From Methylophaga sp. 42_25_T18 (lineage in GTDB: Bacteria; Pseudomonadota; Gammaproteobacteria; Nitrosococcales; Methylophagaceae): a stretch of DNA of 64,000 nucleotides. Under the pieces are notes generated by a model that had not been told where the DNA came from, did not search any database, and worked only from the letters and a program-made list of their open reading frames with translations. The stretch covers positions 62,001-126,000 of the forward strand of contig MAAJ01000001.1 of NCBI GenBank assembly GCA_002163085.1, given 5' to 3'. Positions 1-8,760 of the stretch are shown one piece after another. Numbering within the stretch: the stretch's first letter is position 1; each line of letters begins with the position of its first letter. The translations under genes were made by a program, and so were the position numbers.

Positions 1-436
1 TTTCTTGCCAAACTGTTTCTATGTTTTTCAACACGCGTTTATACCAAGGTTTGAACTCCAACTTCCATGAACCCACCCCAGCAATCGATGTATCAGACTC
101 TATTTGCGCCAATAAATAGTCCAACCATTTTGGATGAATAACAAACGTATCAGTATGAATTGATAAAAAATAAGGTGAGGTCACTGTTTCTAACGCCAAG
201 TCCAAAGCATTACTATGAGCAGTAGCGCCTTTTTCCCCCTCAACCTTGTCTCTCGTGACTAATGTTATCCAGTCTAAAGATTTTAAATAATCCGAAGATT
301 CATCATTGGAGCCATTATCAATTACTAACAATTCAACTCTGGCTAGATCCGTATTTTTCTTTAAGAGATCCAAGCATAGTTTGGTCATTTTTAAAGTTTT
401 GTAATGTGGAATTAGAACCGCTACGTCTTTACTCAT
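1..436 (-). CDS. Family 2 glycosyltransferase, 3' end cut by window edge
   Basis: N-terminal 145 residues of a GT-A fold (family 2) glycosyltransferase. It opens with the typical nucleotide-sugar binding strand (VAVLIPHYKT), then VELLVIDNGSNDES near residues 37-50, the conserved GT2 loop, and later SIHTDTF, which sits where the metal-binding DxD region is expected. The start is ATG at 436; the gene runs leftwards out of the window, so length and C-terminal domains are unknown. It is divergent from the adjacent LPS kinase and probably adds a sugar to LPS or O-antigen; the acceptor cannot be told from sequence. Confidence 0.85.
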   Translation of the reverse strand, partial: MSKDVAVLIPHYKTLKMTKLCLDLLKKNTDLARVELLVIDNGSNDESSDYLKSLDWITLVTRDKVEGEKGATAHSNALDLALETVTSPYFLSIHTDTFVIHPKWLDYLLAQIESDTSIAGVGSWKLEFKPWYKRVLKNIETVWQE

Positions 437-570
437 TAATTTTATCTGCTAAATATTTATGAACCGTTGCTACATATTATCCCTAAAGTAATAATTCACA
501 AACAGGTTTGTTGCAGTTACGTTATCATTGCCGCGACAGTTCATTTTATATACCGGCATACACGCTCCTT

Positions 571-1347
571 ATGAAAGATTATTGGAATAAAAATTGGCAG
601 CACATTTTCGCCACCAACAATTTAGCCAACTTCAATGCTATTTGGGATCTAGAGACAGAATGGTTTGAAGAACCTAATAAACGCCGTGGCGGATGGAGTG
701 GCGTAGTAAAAGTTGATTTAGATATTGCTGAAGGTAAAACCTGTGTCTTTATCAAACGACAAGAAAATCATATTACCAAAACGCTTTTCCACCCCGTTAG
801 AGGTATGCCAACCTTTGAGCGTGAGTTTAACAATATCTTACGTATGCAAAAACGTAATTTACCAATCATGGAACTGGTCTATTTTTCAAAAAGAGTCATC
901 AACGGTAATCTACAATCAATTTTAATTACCAAAGCATTAACCGATTACATTCCTTTGGAGTCTGAGCGATTTTTATCATCCGGTGACCTGGTTAAAAATA
1001 CTGCTCATAAAGACAAGTTACTTACAAGTGTTGCAGATACATTACGTCTGATTCACCAACATCACTACCAGCATAATTGTCTCTACCTCAAACATCTCTT
1101 TGTGAAGCCCGATGGTGATAACTGGGATATAAAAATCATCGATTTAGAAAAGTTAAAATGGCGCTTTTTTAAACAAGATGCGGTCTTCAGAGATTTATAT
1201 ACACTACATCGCCATGCCCAAGGCTGGTCGGTCAAAGATCATGTAAAACTGTTTAAGGCTTATGTTCAAGAGTCTAAGCTTTCTGATAAATCGAAAAAAC
1301 TCTGGCGTGATATTGAAAGCAAGGTTTTATCCAAACAAGATAAGTAG
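571..1347 (+). CDS. InaA-like lipopolysaccharide kinase-family protein
   Basis: About 258 residues of the Kdo/WaaP (lipopolysaccharide kinase, InaA) fold. The region HQHHYQHNCLYLKHLF aligns with the catalytic loop of WaaP (NHRDFYLCHFLL), and KIIDLEKLKW with the metal-binding IDLHRA. The catalytic Asp position carries Cys; from memory the HxCLYxKH pattern is itself a mark of the InaA subgroup, so it may not mean inactivity. The ATG at 571 is chosen because the upstream TTG at 508 adds 21 residues without family likeness; neither start has a strong ribosome binding site. It is followed by a carbamoyltransferase and a YrbL-like gene, so a role in LPS core modification is inferred. Confidence 0.75.
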   Translation: MKDYWNKNWQHIFATNNLANFNAIWDLETEWFEEPNKRRGGWSGVVKVDLDIAEGKTCVFIKRQENHITKTLFHPVRGMPTFEREFNNILRMQKRNLPIMELVYFSKRVINGNLQSILITKALTDYIPLESERFLSSGDLVKNTAHKDKLLTSVADTLRLIHQHHYQHNCLYLKHLFVKPDGDNWDIKIIDLEKLKWRFFKQDAVFRDLYTLHRHAQGWSVKDHVKLFKAYVQESKLSDKSKKLWRDIESKVLSKQDK

Positions 1348-1410
1348 TACCAAGTGAACGCAACTTGTATACTTACAGCCATTTTGCAAGCTAATTAAAA
1401 GAATTTCACT

Positions 1411-3135
1411 ATGATCGTATTAGGTCTGTCTGGTGCAGTAAATCATGATGCATCCGCTGCGTTATATATCGATGGCAAATTGGTTGCCGCTGCAGAAGAA
1501 GAACGTTTCCTTCGTGATAAACACGCAAAAGGCAAAATGCCTTATGAAGCGACTAAATTCTGTCTTGAACAAGCAGGTATTAAACCTGAACAAATAGATA
1601 TCGTTGCGTTTCCTTATGCTGAAATCGGTCTAAAATCACCCGCTCGCTGGCATTATGCCAAACGTCACTGGTACGCACCAGATCGTGCATTAACTGCATT
1701 ATTCAGTGGTAATCGTCGTTATTGGCGTAACCATCACAATGTGATGAAATTACTCGACGATCTTGGCATAGACTCCAAACGAGTAAAGTTTGAAGCGGTT
1801 GAACATCACCTTGCTCATGCCAGTAGTGCTTATCATTTAAGTGGATTTAAAGAAAAAACGGCGATTATAGGCATCGATGGCAAAGGTGAATATGCTACCA
1901 CCTTTTTCGGATATGGTGAGAATGGCAAAATTCATAAAATCAAAGAATTCTATGATCCTGATTCTTTAGGTGGCATGTACGGTGCCCTGACTGAGCTACT
2001 CGGTTTTGAAATGCTCGACGGCGAATTCAAAGTCATGGGCATGGCACCTTATGGCAACCATAAACGTTTTGATTTTTCCCGTTTAATCGACTGTAAAGAC
2101 GGTGATTTTCGAATCAATACCAAACTAGTGAACACGGTTGGCTTAAGGCGTTATAAAAAAGATGGCAAAGGTTATTTTTTCAGTAAACAACTGATCGATT
2201 GGTTAGGTCCGATTCGAGATGGTGATGAAATTGACGATCCCTATATAGACTATGCTGCCAGCATTCAAAACTTACTAGAAAAAACAGCTCTATATTTAAT
2301 CGATTATTACCTAGGCGATATTATTAAAGAAACTGGCAAGGTTTGTTTTGCCGGTGGCGTCGCTTTAAATGTCAAACTCAACCAACGCATTATTGCCTTG
2401 CCGGATGTAAAAGAACTGTTTGTTCAACCTGCGGCCAGTGATGCCGGTACAGCTATTGGCGCTGCGAGCTATGCCTCGCAAAATGCAGGGGTTCCTGTCG
2501 AAAAAATGGAACATGTTTACCTTGGTCCATCTTATACAACTGAACAATGTATCCAAGCCTGTGAGGCTTACCCTCAAGACGTTCAATGGCAACATTTAGA
2601 AAATACCACCAAACAAACTGCCGAAATTCTACATGCTGGCAATCCTGTTTCATGGTTTCAAGGCCGCATGGAATTTGGCCCACGAGCCTTAGGTAATCGT
2701 AGTATTATCGGCAGCCCGAATCATTCAGGCGTTGCAGATCGCATTAACGCTCAAATTAAATATCGTGAACGCTGGCGTCCATTTTGCCCAAGCATACTGG
2801 ACCGGGTTGCCGCAGAGATATTACAAACTGAACACCCTAGCCCCTATATGACGTTTACCTTTGATGTCGCCGAAAGTTGGAAATCACGTATTCCCGAAGT
2901 GGTGCATGAAGATGGTACGGCGCGCGCGCAAATTGTTACTAAAGAGACCAATCCTCGTTATTATTCATTACTCGAAGAAATGGAAAAATTAAATGGTAGT
3001 GCGGTCGTGCTGAATACGTCACTCAATCGCCGTGGTGAACCGATGGTATGCAGCCCTACTGATGCGTTAAATATGTTCTTCGGTTCAGATCTCGAATATC
3101 TAGTGATGGAAGACATTCTGATCACAAAAACATGA
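1411..3135 (+). CDS. Carbamoyltransferase (NodU/CmcH family), WapO-like
   Basis: Full-length 574-residue carbamoyltransferase, which transfers a carbamoyl group from carbamoyl phosphate to a sugar hydroxyl through carbamoyl-adenylate. The N-terminal Kae1-like domain shows SGAVNHDASAA and the metal-binding HHLAHASSA (His132, 133 and 136); the C-terminal YrdC-like part has RMEFGPRALGNRS. In Pseudomonas aeruginosa a carbamoyltransferase (WapO) sits among the core kinases and modifies a core heptose, and the neighbours here make the same job likely. That is inference from context; other sugar acceptors are possible. It overlaps the next gene by 4 bases (ATGA), so the two are translationally coupled. 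Confidence 0.9.
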   Translation: MIVLGLSGAVNHDASAALYIDGKLVAAAEEERFLRDKHAKGKMPYEATKFCLEQAGIKPEQIDIVAFPYAEIGLKSPARWHYAKRHWYAPDRALTALFSGNRRYWRNHHNVMKLLDDLGIDSKRVKFEAVEHHLAHASSAYHLSGFKEKTAIIGIDGKGEYATTFFGYGENGKIHKIKEFYDPDSLGGMYGALTELLGFEMLDGEFKVMGMAPYGNHKRFDFSRLIDCKDGDFRINTKLVNTVGLRRYKKDGKGYFFSKQLIDWLGPIRDGDEIDDPYIDYAASIQNLLEKTALYLIDYYLGDIIKETGKVCFAGGVALNVKLNQRIIALPDVKELFVQPAASDAGTAIGAASYASQNAGVPVEKMEHVYLGPSYTTEQCIQACEAYPQDVQWQHLENTTKQTAEILHAGNPVSWFQGRMEFGPRALGNRSIIGSPNHSGVADRINAQIKYRERWRPFCPSILDRVAAEILQTEHPSPYMTFTFDVAESWKSRIPEVVHEDGTARAQIVTKETNPRYYSLLEEMEKLNGSAVVLNTSLNRRGEPMVCSPTDALNMFFGSDLEYLVMEDILITKT

Positions 3136-3689
3136 TTACTCTCAACGCTAGCGAAAAATTTGGCAAAGGTTTACATCGAGAATGTTTTGTTCATCCCGAT
3201 AACGATAATCTATGCATAAAAGTCGTTACCTATGGTAATCAACAAGAAACCAAGCGAGAACAAGGCTATTACAAACAACTGCAGAAACGGAATGTTGCCT
3301 GGGATTTATTGCCAAAGTTTCATGGCAACGTCGAAACATCGATGGGACAAGGCGCGATTTTTGATTTAATTCGTGATCCTGATGGCCAGATATCTAAAAC
3401 ATTGGAATACTATTTAGACGATAAGGACTTTGTTCTAACTCATCGTCAACAATTAGAGTCCGCCTTGGCTGAACTAAGGCAATACTTATTAAAGTACAAC
3501 ATTATGTCGATGGCGATGAAGCCTAAAAATATTCTTTATCAGTTATCAAAATCAGGCCAAGGAAAACTGTTTATCATTGATAATATTGGTAACTCAGACT
3601 TCATCCCTATTTGTAATTACGTTCCATTCCTTGCAAACAAAAAAATCGTCCGACGTTGGAACCGATTTATTTTCAAATTAGCTTTATAA
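3132..3689 (+). CDS. YrbL family kinase-like protein
   Basis: 185 residues matching the YrbL (PhoP regulatory network) family along their length: FGKGLHRECFVHP at the N-terminus, LCIKVV with the presumed ATP-binding Lys, MAMKPKNILYQ as catalytic loop and IIDNIGNSDFIP as the metal-binding segment. The family is a minimal kinase-like fold with no firmly known substrate. The start overlaps the carbamoyltransferase stop by ATGA. The 3' end overlaps the convergent kinase gene by 6 bases, with no terminator between them. By position it is a further candidate LPS-core kinase. Confidence 0.85.
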   Translation: MITLNASEKFGKGLHRECFVHPDNDNLCIKVVTYGNQQETKREQGYYKQLQKRNVAWDLLPKFHGNVETSMGQGAIFDLIRDPDGQISKTLEYYLDDKDFVLTHRQQLESALAELRQYLLKYNIMSMAMKPKNILYQLSKSGQGKLFIIDNIGNSDFIPICNYVPFLANKKIVRRWNRFIFKLAL

Positions 3690-4475
3690 GCGTTTAGTTT
3701 TAGACTTTCGCTTTAACCTATTTTGTTTATGTTGAAGCACTTCTCGTACTATCTTTTTATCGGCATTCGTTAATTTCGAACTATTACGATAGAGTAAGAA
3801 AAAACGTAGACGCTGCGTGCGGCTTAAGTAGTTTGGAGCCAATTTATCCAAATTGGCAAGATCTTTCAATTTTCGATAATGTAACAATGGCCAAAACAGT
3901 TTTTTACCTGATGGGCAATCAATCAAAAAGATTTTTGGTTCGTCGCTAGCGCGGGACTGTTGCACTAATATATTCCGCCAATGCAGATCATTATGACAAA
4001 ATCGAGCCTGATGTAATTTTGATGTAATAGCAGCAAGTTGAAAAATAATCGCTTCTCGCCAGTGTTTCTCATAAAACTTTTCAGCTGAATTTTGGGACAG
4101 CTCAGATAATTCTCTGGTATCGCTAACACCTTCCGTAATCAAAACTCCTTTTAAGGTCTTCAATAAGAAAGTGTGTTCGCCATAAGCTACAACCCTAGCG
4201 GCGGGGATCCCTATTTGATTAAACCATTGCTGATTTTTTGTCTCTATGCGAAATCGTGATTGCCCGAACCAACTCGCCACACCTTTTGAGCGAAAATAGC
4301 GTTTCACAAAATAGGTCTTACCCTCTATCTCTTGCGAAAAAATTTCACTTTGACTGCTCTTGGATATGATCTTGCCCTCGAGCTTAAATACTGCCCTCAT
4401 AGAGGAAAAAATATTTACAACTTCGGACTTATCCCACGGCGAAAAAATACGCCAAGTATTAAAGAAATGTAACAT
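3684..4475 (-). CDS. Lipopolysaccharide kinase (Kdo/WaaP family)
   Basis: 263-residue kinase of the Kdo/WaaP family. Visible elements are FVKRYF (Lys58, ATP), the catalytic loop HNDLHWRNIL (Asp163, Asn168) and FLIDC (Asp186). All catalytic positions are intact, unlike in the InaA-like gene nearby. The C-terminus is strongly basic (RLKRKSKTKRL), consistent with membrane or LPS association. It begins 6 bases after the galE stop, so it is in the galE-led transcript. The sugar phosphorylated is not deducible; Kdo or heptose are the known options in this family. Confidence 0.85.
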   Translation of the reverse strand: MLHFFNTWRIFSPWDKSEVVNIFSSMRAVFKLEGKIISKSSQSEIFSQEIEGKTYFVKRYFRSKGVASWFGQSRFRIETKNQQWFNQIGIPAARVVAYGEHTFLLKTLKGVLITEGVSDTRELSELSQNSAEKFYEKHWREAIIFQLAAITSKLHQARFCHNDLHWRNILVQQSRASDEPKIFLIDCPSGKKLFWPLLHYRKLKDLANLDKLAPNYLSRTQRLRFFLLYRNSSKLTNADKKIVREVLQHKQNRLKRKSKTKRL

Positions 4476-4481
4476 CTATTC

Positions 4482-5537
4482 TTAGACTTCCGTAGATTCG
4501 TTTATATCGGCAGCATAACCTTGAGGATTCATCGATTGCCAACGCCACGCATCGGTCACCATATCTGTCAGCGTCTTTTCCGCCTGCCAGCCAAGTTCTT
4601 GATTAGCTAACTGCGGGTCGGCATAACATGCTGCAACGTCACCAGAACGCCTTGGTGAAATTTGATAAGGAATGTCTTGTCCCGAAGCCTGCTTAAATGC
4701 ATCTATTACTTCCAACACACTATAACCTCGACCTGTTCCTAAGTTATAAATCAGACAATCCTGCTCGCTATGAGTCTTCTCTAATAAATTTAAGGCCTTT
4801 ACATGCCCCTTCGCTAAATCAACGACGTGGATGTAATCCCGCACTCCTGTGCCGTCTTCAGTTGCATAATCATCCCCAAACACTGAAACTTTTTCTAATT
4901 TACCCACTGCGACTTGTGACACATAAGGTAATAAATTATTTGGGATATCGTTTGGATCTTCACCAATCAAACCACTCTGGTGTGCACCCGCCGGATTAAA
5001 ATAGCGTAGCAATACCACCTTAAGTGTATTGGCCGGTGCTTGAGTAATGTCCGCTAACATTTCTTCAATCATCAGCTTGGTACGACCATAAGGATTGGTT
5101 GCCGATAAAGGAAACGACTCATCAATGGGTACGGAGGCCGGATCGCCATAAACCGTTGCCGATGAACTAAAGACTAAATTATTCACTGAAAACTGCTGCA
5201 TCACATCGACAAGCACCATGCTCGACACTAAGTTGTTTTGAAAATATCGTAATGGTTGTTCACACGACTCCCCTACTGCTTTTAAGCCAGCTAAATGAAT
5301 CACCATCTCGATTTCATGGGCACGAAATACTTCTGCAAGTGGCTCACGATGACAGACATCAATTTGATAAAAATGCAGTGTTTTTTCGGTGATTTGAGAA
5401 ATGCGATCTAAAGCAATATGGCTACTATTAGAAAGATTGTCGACCACAACAACTTCAAAGCCTGCGTCTAGTAACTCTACACAAATATGACTACCAATAT
5501 AGCCGGCACCGCCGGTGACTAAAATTGTTTTTTTCAT
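4482..5537 (-). CDS. galE: UDP-glucose 4-epimerase
   Basis: Interconverts UDP-glucose and UDP-galactose in the cytoplasm with bound NAD. 351 residues, an extended short-chain dehydrogenase: GGAGYIGSH (residues 9-17) binds NAD, the catalytic Ser lies in SSSATVYG, and Tyr150/Lys154 form YxxxK in NPYGRTK. Length is slightly above the 338 of Escherichia coli GalE, with a C-terminal extension of about 12 residues. It follows waaG after 37 bases and precedes an LPS kinase by 6, so it probably supplies UDP-galactose for the LPS core made by the surrounding enzymes. Confidence 0.95.
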   Translation of the reverse strand: MKKTILVTGGAGYIGSHICVELLDAGFEVVVVDNLSNSSHIALDRISQITEKTLHFYQIDVCHREPLAEVFRAHEIEMVIHLAGLKAVGESCEQPLRYFQNNLVSSMVLVDVMQQFSVNNLVFSSSATVYGDPASVPIDESFPLSATNPYGRTKLMIEEMLADITQAPANTLKVVLLRYFNPAGAHQSGLIGEDPNDIPNNLLPYVSQVAVGKLEKVSVFGDDYATEDGTGVRDYIHVVDLAKGHVKALNLLEKTHSEQDCLIYNLGTGRGYSVLEVIDAFKQASGQDIPYQISPRRSGDVAACYADPQLANQELGWQAEKTLTDMVTDAWRWQSMNPQGYAADINESTEV

Positions 5538-5574
5538 CTTATTCCTTCACGTCCATATTTAAGATTAACCGCAA

Positions 5575-6711
5575 TTACTTTGCATGCTTAAGCTGAAGTT
5601 GCTGCTCAATAATATCAGCAGCCTTTTCCGGCATACTATAAAGGTCTTCCGTTTCAGCATATTTAAGACCGTTATCAGACCATTGTTGCAGTTTTTCTGT
5701 TTGCAGCATGTTAGCTAGGTTTTGTTCAAACTCTTGCGATTTGAAGGGAGCGGAAACAACGATCCCAGCCTTCGATTTGCTTACATGTTTAGCATAGCCA
5801 CAAACTTGGCTAACAATGACAGGCAAACCGGCAACCATTGCTTCTAATATTACTGTACCCGTATTTTCTTTTCTTGCTGGATGTAACAATAAATCAGCAG
5901 CTAATAATAACTCTGGTATATCTTTACGCCCACCTAAAAATTCAATGTGTGTCTCAACACCCAACTTTTTAGCCTGCTCCATATAGCTTTTTAAATCGCC
6001 ATCTCCAGCTATGAATAGTTTTGAGTTTGCTCTTTGCTTTTCGGGTAAAGCTGCAACAGCTGAAATAGAACGATCTACTCCTTTTGTATTGAAAGCTGTG
6101 CCTACCATCAATAACGCAAACTCATTTTCTTTAATATCGAGAGTCGCTCTTGTTTTTTTCCGTATTTCCGACCAGTTTTTGGGCCTTTTTCTATCCATTG
6201 AAATGCCTGGCGGCAACAATAATAACCGTTCATCTGGCGTAGCATAGTTCAACTTAAATAAATCACGCTGAACATCAGAGATCATTAATGAAACCGTCTG
6301 GCTATCTAAGCCAAACACTGCACGCTCGCACTGAGCATAAAATTGAAAACGTTGACCTAAACGATAGAAAAAATAGTTCTTCTGATTTTTTACTCTATCT
6401 AGATAACAAGGGTCCGCGGCATAATACAGATCTAATCCTGGAGTTTTATTAAAACCAAAAATCAAATCATATTGACCACTTTGTAGCTTTGGAGTGACTT
6501 GATTTATAAATTTTTTAACTTTGCCATGGTTGGTCCATGCGCTTACGGAAATGACATGTACATTAAATCCCTCTGGGATATCGCCATGCCACTCTAAAAC
6601 ATAGACATCGATTTCATAACCACGATCACGACATATCGTCATGATATTTAGAAAGTCTCTTGCTAAACCACCAAATGGGAAATACTTATACAAGCAAACT
6701 GCAATTTTCAT
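5575..6711 (-). CDS. waaG: LPS core glucosyltransferase I (WaaG/RfaG)
   Basis: GT-B (family 4) enzyme that adds the first outer-core hexose to heptose II of LPS, at the inner face of the inner membrane. The start CLYKYFPFGGLARDF is nearly the same as in E. coli WaaG (CLYKYFPFGGLQRDF). The C-terminal half carries GDGDLKSYME and the EX7E motif (Glu282, Glu290). 378 residues is the usual length. It lies between waaP/methyltransferase genes and galE, the typical core-locus setting. The gap of 85 bases to the upstream gene could hold a weak internal promoter, but I see none with confidence. Confidence 0.93.
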   Translation of the reverse strand: MKIAVCLYKYFPFGGLARDFLNIMTICRDRGYEIDVYVLEWHGDIPEGFNVHVISVSAWTNHGKVKKFINQVTPKLQSGQYDLIFGFNKTPGLDLYYAADPCYLDRVKNQKNYFFYRLGQRFQFYAQCERAVFGLDSQTVSLMISDVQRDLFKLNYATPDERLLLLPPGISMDRKRPKNWSEIRKKTRATLDIKENEFALLMVGTAFNTKGVDRSISAVAALPEKQRANSKLFIAGDGDLKSYMEQAKKLGVETHIEFLGGRKDIPELLLAADLLLHPARKENTGTVILEAMVAGLPVIVSQVCGYAKHVSKSKAGIVVSAPFKSQEFEQNLANMLQTEKLQQWSDNGLKYAETEDLYSMPEKAADIIEQQLQLKHAK

Positions 6712-6796
6712 TTTATATTCTCAAATCCACTGCGCATTGTACCTCGTATATAGGCATCGCTTTTGATGTGCAAGCTCATCATTCAATACCCTTAAC

Positions 6797-7774
6797 TTAA
6801 AGCTGTTGGATAACAGTCAACATACGTTTAAAAACAACATTTATATCGTACTCCTGACTCACTTTCTGATACCCAGAAGCTCCCATTTGCTCACGCTTTA
6901 CTTGGTCATCAACTAGAGAAGAAATCGCACCTTGCCACTCATCTGAGGTATTGATTAATAGACCTGAATGTTCATCTACGGCTTCGCCATTAACACCAAC
7001 ATTTGAAGATACTACAGGTAGACTCGCCGCCATATATTGCAGCACCTTGAGTGCGCATTTTCCTCGCGTCCAGTCATTATCCCTCATTGGAGCAATACCA
7101 ATATCTGAACTTAGAAGCTCTTTAACTTCATTTTCTTCACTCCATGGAACAGCTATGACTGGTAATTTAGACTGGGGAAAATCAAAGTCAGCAATGATTT
7201 TTAATCGCAAATTAGCATGTTTGTCAGCTAGACTTTCTAACTGAGGCAGAATATCTTTTAAGTATTTTGAGGTGGATCGGCTACCTATCCAAACTAAATC
7301 TACATAGCTGTCAGGCTGTGCGGCTTGAACCTCATATTTTTTTATATTTAAGCTTGTAGGTATAAGCGTAACCGCCCCATTAAACTTTAATGCTGTTGCA
7401 GCCAGAAACTGATTTCCGGCAAAGATATGGTCGCTAACTTTTGCCATATGCATAAAACGTTTCATGCGGGTTTTAGAGGCAGAACCATCACTACTACAAA
7501 AGATAGCATCATCCATATCAAAAATAAGTTTTGTAGCTACCTTACGAAGTAACCAGGTCAATACAGCAGGAAAGGTTTTTCGTAAAACGATCACAATATC
7601 GGCCTTATAGGCTAGCTTTAATGTGTTCAGAAAAGCGTTTATCCCTCCTGAGACTTTCACGTGTTCCGTAAAGTAACCTGCATCATGAAAGAATGGATAA
7701 TATTGCTGCCCACGATATCGAGTTGAGGCATCATTCTCCCCTTTTGAAACAAATAGAATATGTTTTGATTGCAC
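6797..7774 (-). CDS. Family 4-like glycosyltransferase
   Basis: 325 residues of GT-B type. The N-terminal half has FVSKGENDASTRYRG and KLIFDMDDAIFC; the C-terminal half has DLVWIGSRST, GIAPMRDNDWTRGKCALK and SSNVGVNGEAV, typical of the nucleotide-sugar pocket. The GTG start overlaps the stop of the upstream methyltransferase by one base (TAGTG), so the two are translationally coupled. It is shorter than WaaG and only distantly related. Donor and acceptor are unknown; a role in LPS or O-unit assembly is inferred from position. Confidence 0.8.
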   Translation of the reverse strand: MQSKHILFVSKGENDASTRYRGQQYYPFFHDAGYFTEHVKVSGGINAFLNTLKLAYKADIVIVLRKTFPAVLTWLLRKVATKLIFDMDDAIFCSSDGSASKTRMKRFMHMAKVSDHIFAGNQFLAATALKFNGAVTLIPTSLNIKKYEVQAAQPDSYVDLVWIGSRSTSKYLKDILPQLESLADKHANLRLKIIADFDFPQSKLPVIAVPWSEENEVKELLSSDIGIAPMRDNDWTRGKCALKVLQYMAASLPVVSSNVGVNGEAVDEHSGLLINTSDEWQGAISSLVDDQVKREQMGASGYQKVSQEYDINVVFKRMLTVIQQL

Positions 7775-8727
7775 TATTTAGTAAATACCGTATGGATAAT
7801 ATCACCACGTTTTGTATATTGCGCAAGCCAGATATATATCCGTGAAAGCTTGCGTCTCCAGCTAATTTTATTCGATGGTTCCCCTCTATTTCCAATCACA
7901 TAGTCGACACTATTAAGTATGATTTTTGGGCTCGTACTGTAACTAAGCGAACTATTCTTCAGTCCATATTTCTGTGCTAATGCCAGCAAGCTCGTTGACG
8001 AGAATAAAATCAAATGTCTTGGTACTTCATTTGCGAACCATTTAGGCCCAAGGCAAGCTCTTCCTAATGCGTCACTATTAGGCGTTTCAATTATCAATTG
8101 TCCACCCGGTTTCAAGATCCGAGCTAATTCTTCCATAAAGGAATGTGGGGCAGGGACATGTTCAATTAAATGTCTCGCGGTGATCACATCAAAACTGTCA
8201 GAAGCCAACGATGCTGATAATAAGTCGCCATGATGAACATTTAGGTCTGCTGAATGACATACTTTTAAACCATCTTCACTCAACTCAACACCCTGAACCC
8301 GCCAGCCAAGCGAGCGCATTGTCAGTAAGTAACGACCATTACCACAACCTACGTCCAATAATGTTCCATTTTCAACATACTGAGGTTTTTCAAATTGATA
8401 AAATGGCGATACCATCAAAGAAAGAAATTTATATAAACCTGTAGGCATCAAGTTTCCATAGCCTTTTTTTCGCCAAAGTATCGCCTTTTTAAGTTGGCTT
8501 ACATTTATAACCTGAGCCTTTTTATCATAGACAGAATAATTTGCAGGATAAAAGCTATTAATTTTCTCTAGGCTTGGCATAGGGTACTGGAAGACACTGA
8601 TGCAGTTAGAGCAAGAAAAATAGTCATATCTTTCGTACTTATCGAACATCAAGTCCCTACTACTAAAATCATAATGTGCAACCTTGTTACAAACCGGGCA
8701 ATTTACCTGCTTAATATCGCTATTCAT
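7774..8727 (-). CDS. SAM-dependent methyltransferase with N-terminal Cys4 motif
   Basis: 317-residue class I methyltransferase. The N-terminus holds two CxxC pairs (Cys10/Cys13 and Cys38/Cys41), likely a zinc ribbon. The SAM-binding strand is LLDVGCGNGRYL, followed by FDVITARHLIEHV and a post-motif LKPGGQLIIETPN. Cys4-containing methyltransferases of this build are common in polysaccharide loci, where they methylate sugars. It is coupled to the following glycosyltransferase by a TAGTG overlap, suggesting that the pair makes and caps the same residue. The substrate is unknown. Confidence 0.85.
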   Translation of the reverse strand: MNSDIKQVNCPVCNKVAHYDFSSRDLMFDKYERYDYFSCSNCISVFQYPMPSLEKINSFYPANYSVYDKKAQVINVSQLKKAILWRKKGYGNLMPTGLYKFLSLMVSPFYQFEKPQYVENGTLLDVGCGNGRYLLTMRSLGWRVQGVELSEDGLKVCHSADLNVHHGDLLSASLASDSFDVITARHLIEHVPAPHSFMEELARILKPGGQLIIETPNSDALGRACLGPKWFANEVPRHLILFSSTSLLALAQKYGLKNSSLSYSTSPKIILNSVDYVIGNRGEPSNKISWRRKLSRIYIWLAQYTKRGDIIHTVFTK

Positions 8728-8760
8728 TATTAAAAATACTCTTGGTAAATATAGTTAATT

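Noticed and set aside
2365..2683. Two minus-strand frames inside the carbamoyltransferase gene
   Set aside because: Shadows of a strongly conserved gene; no independent signal.
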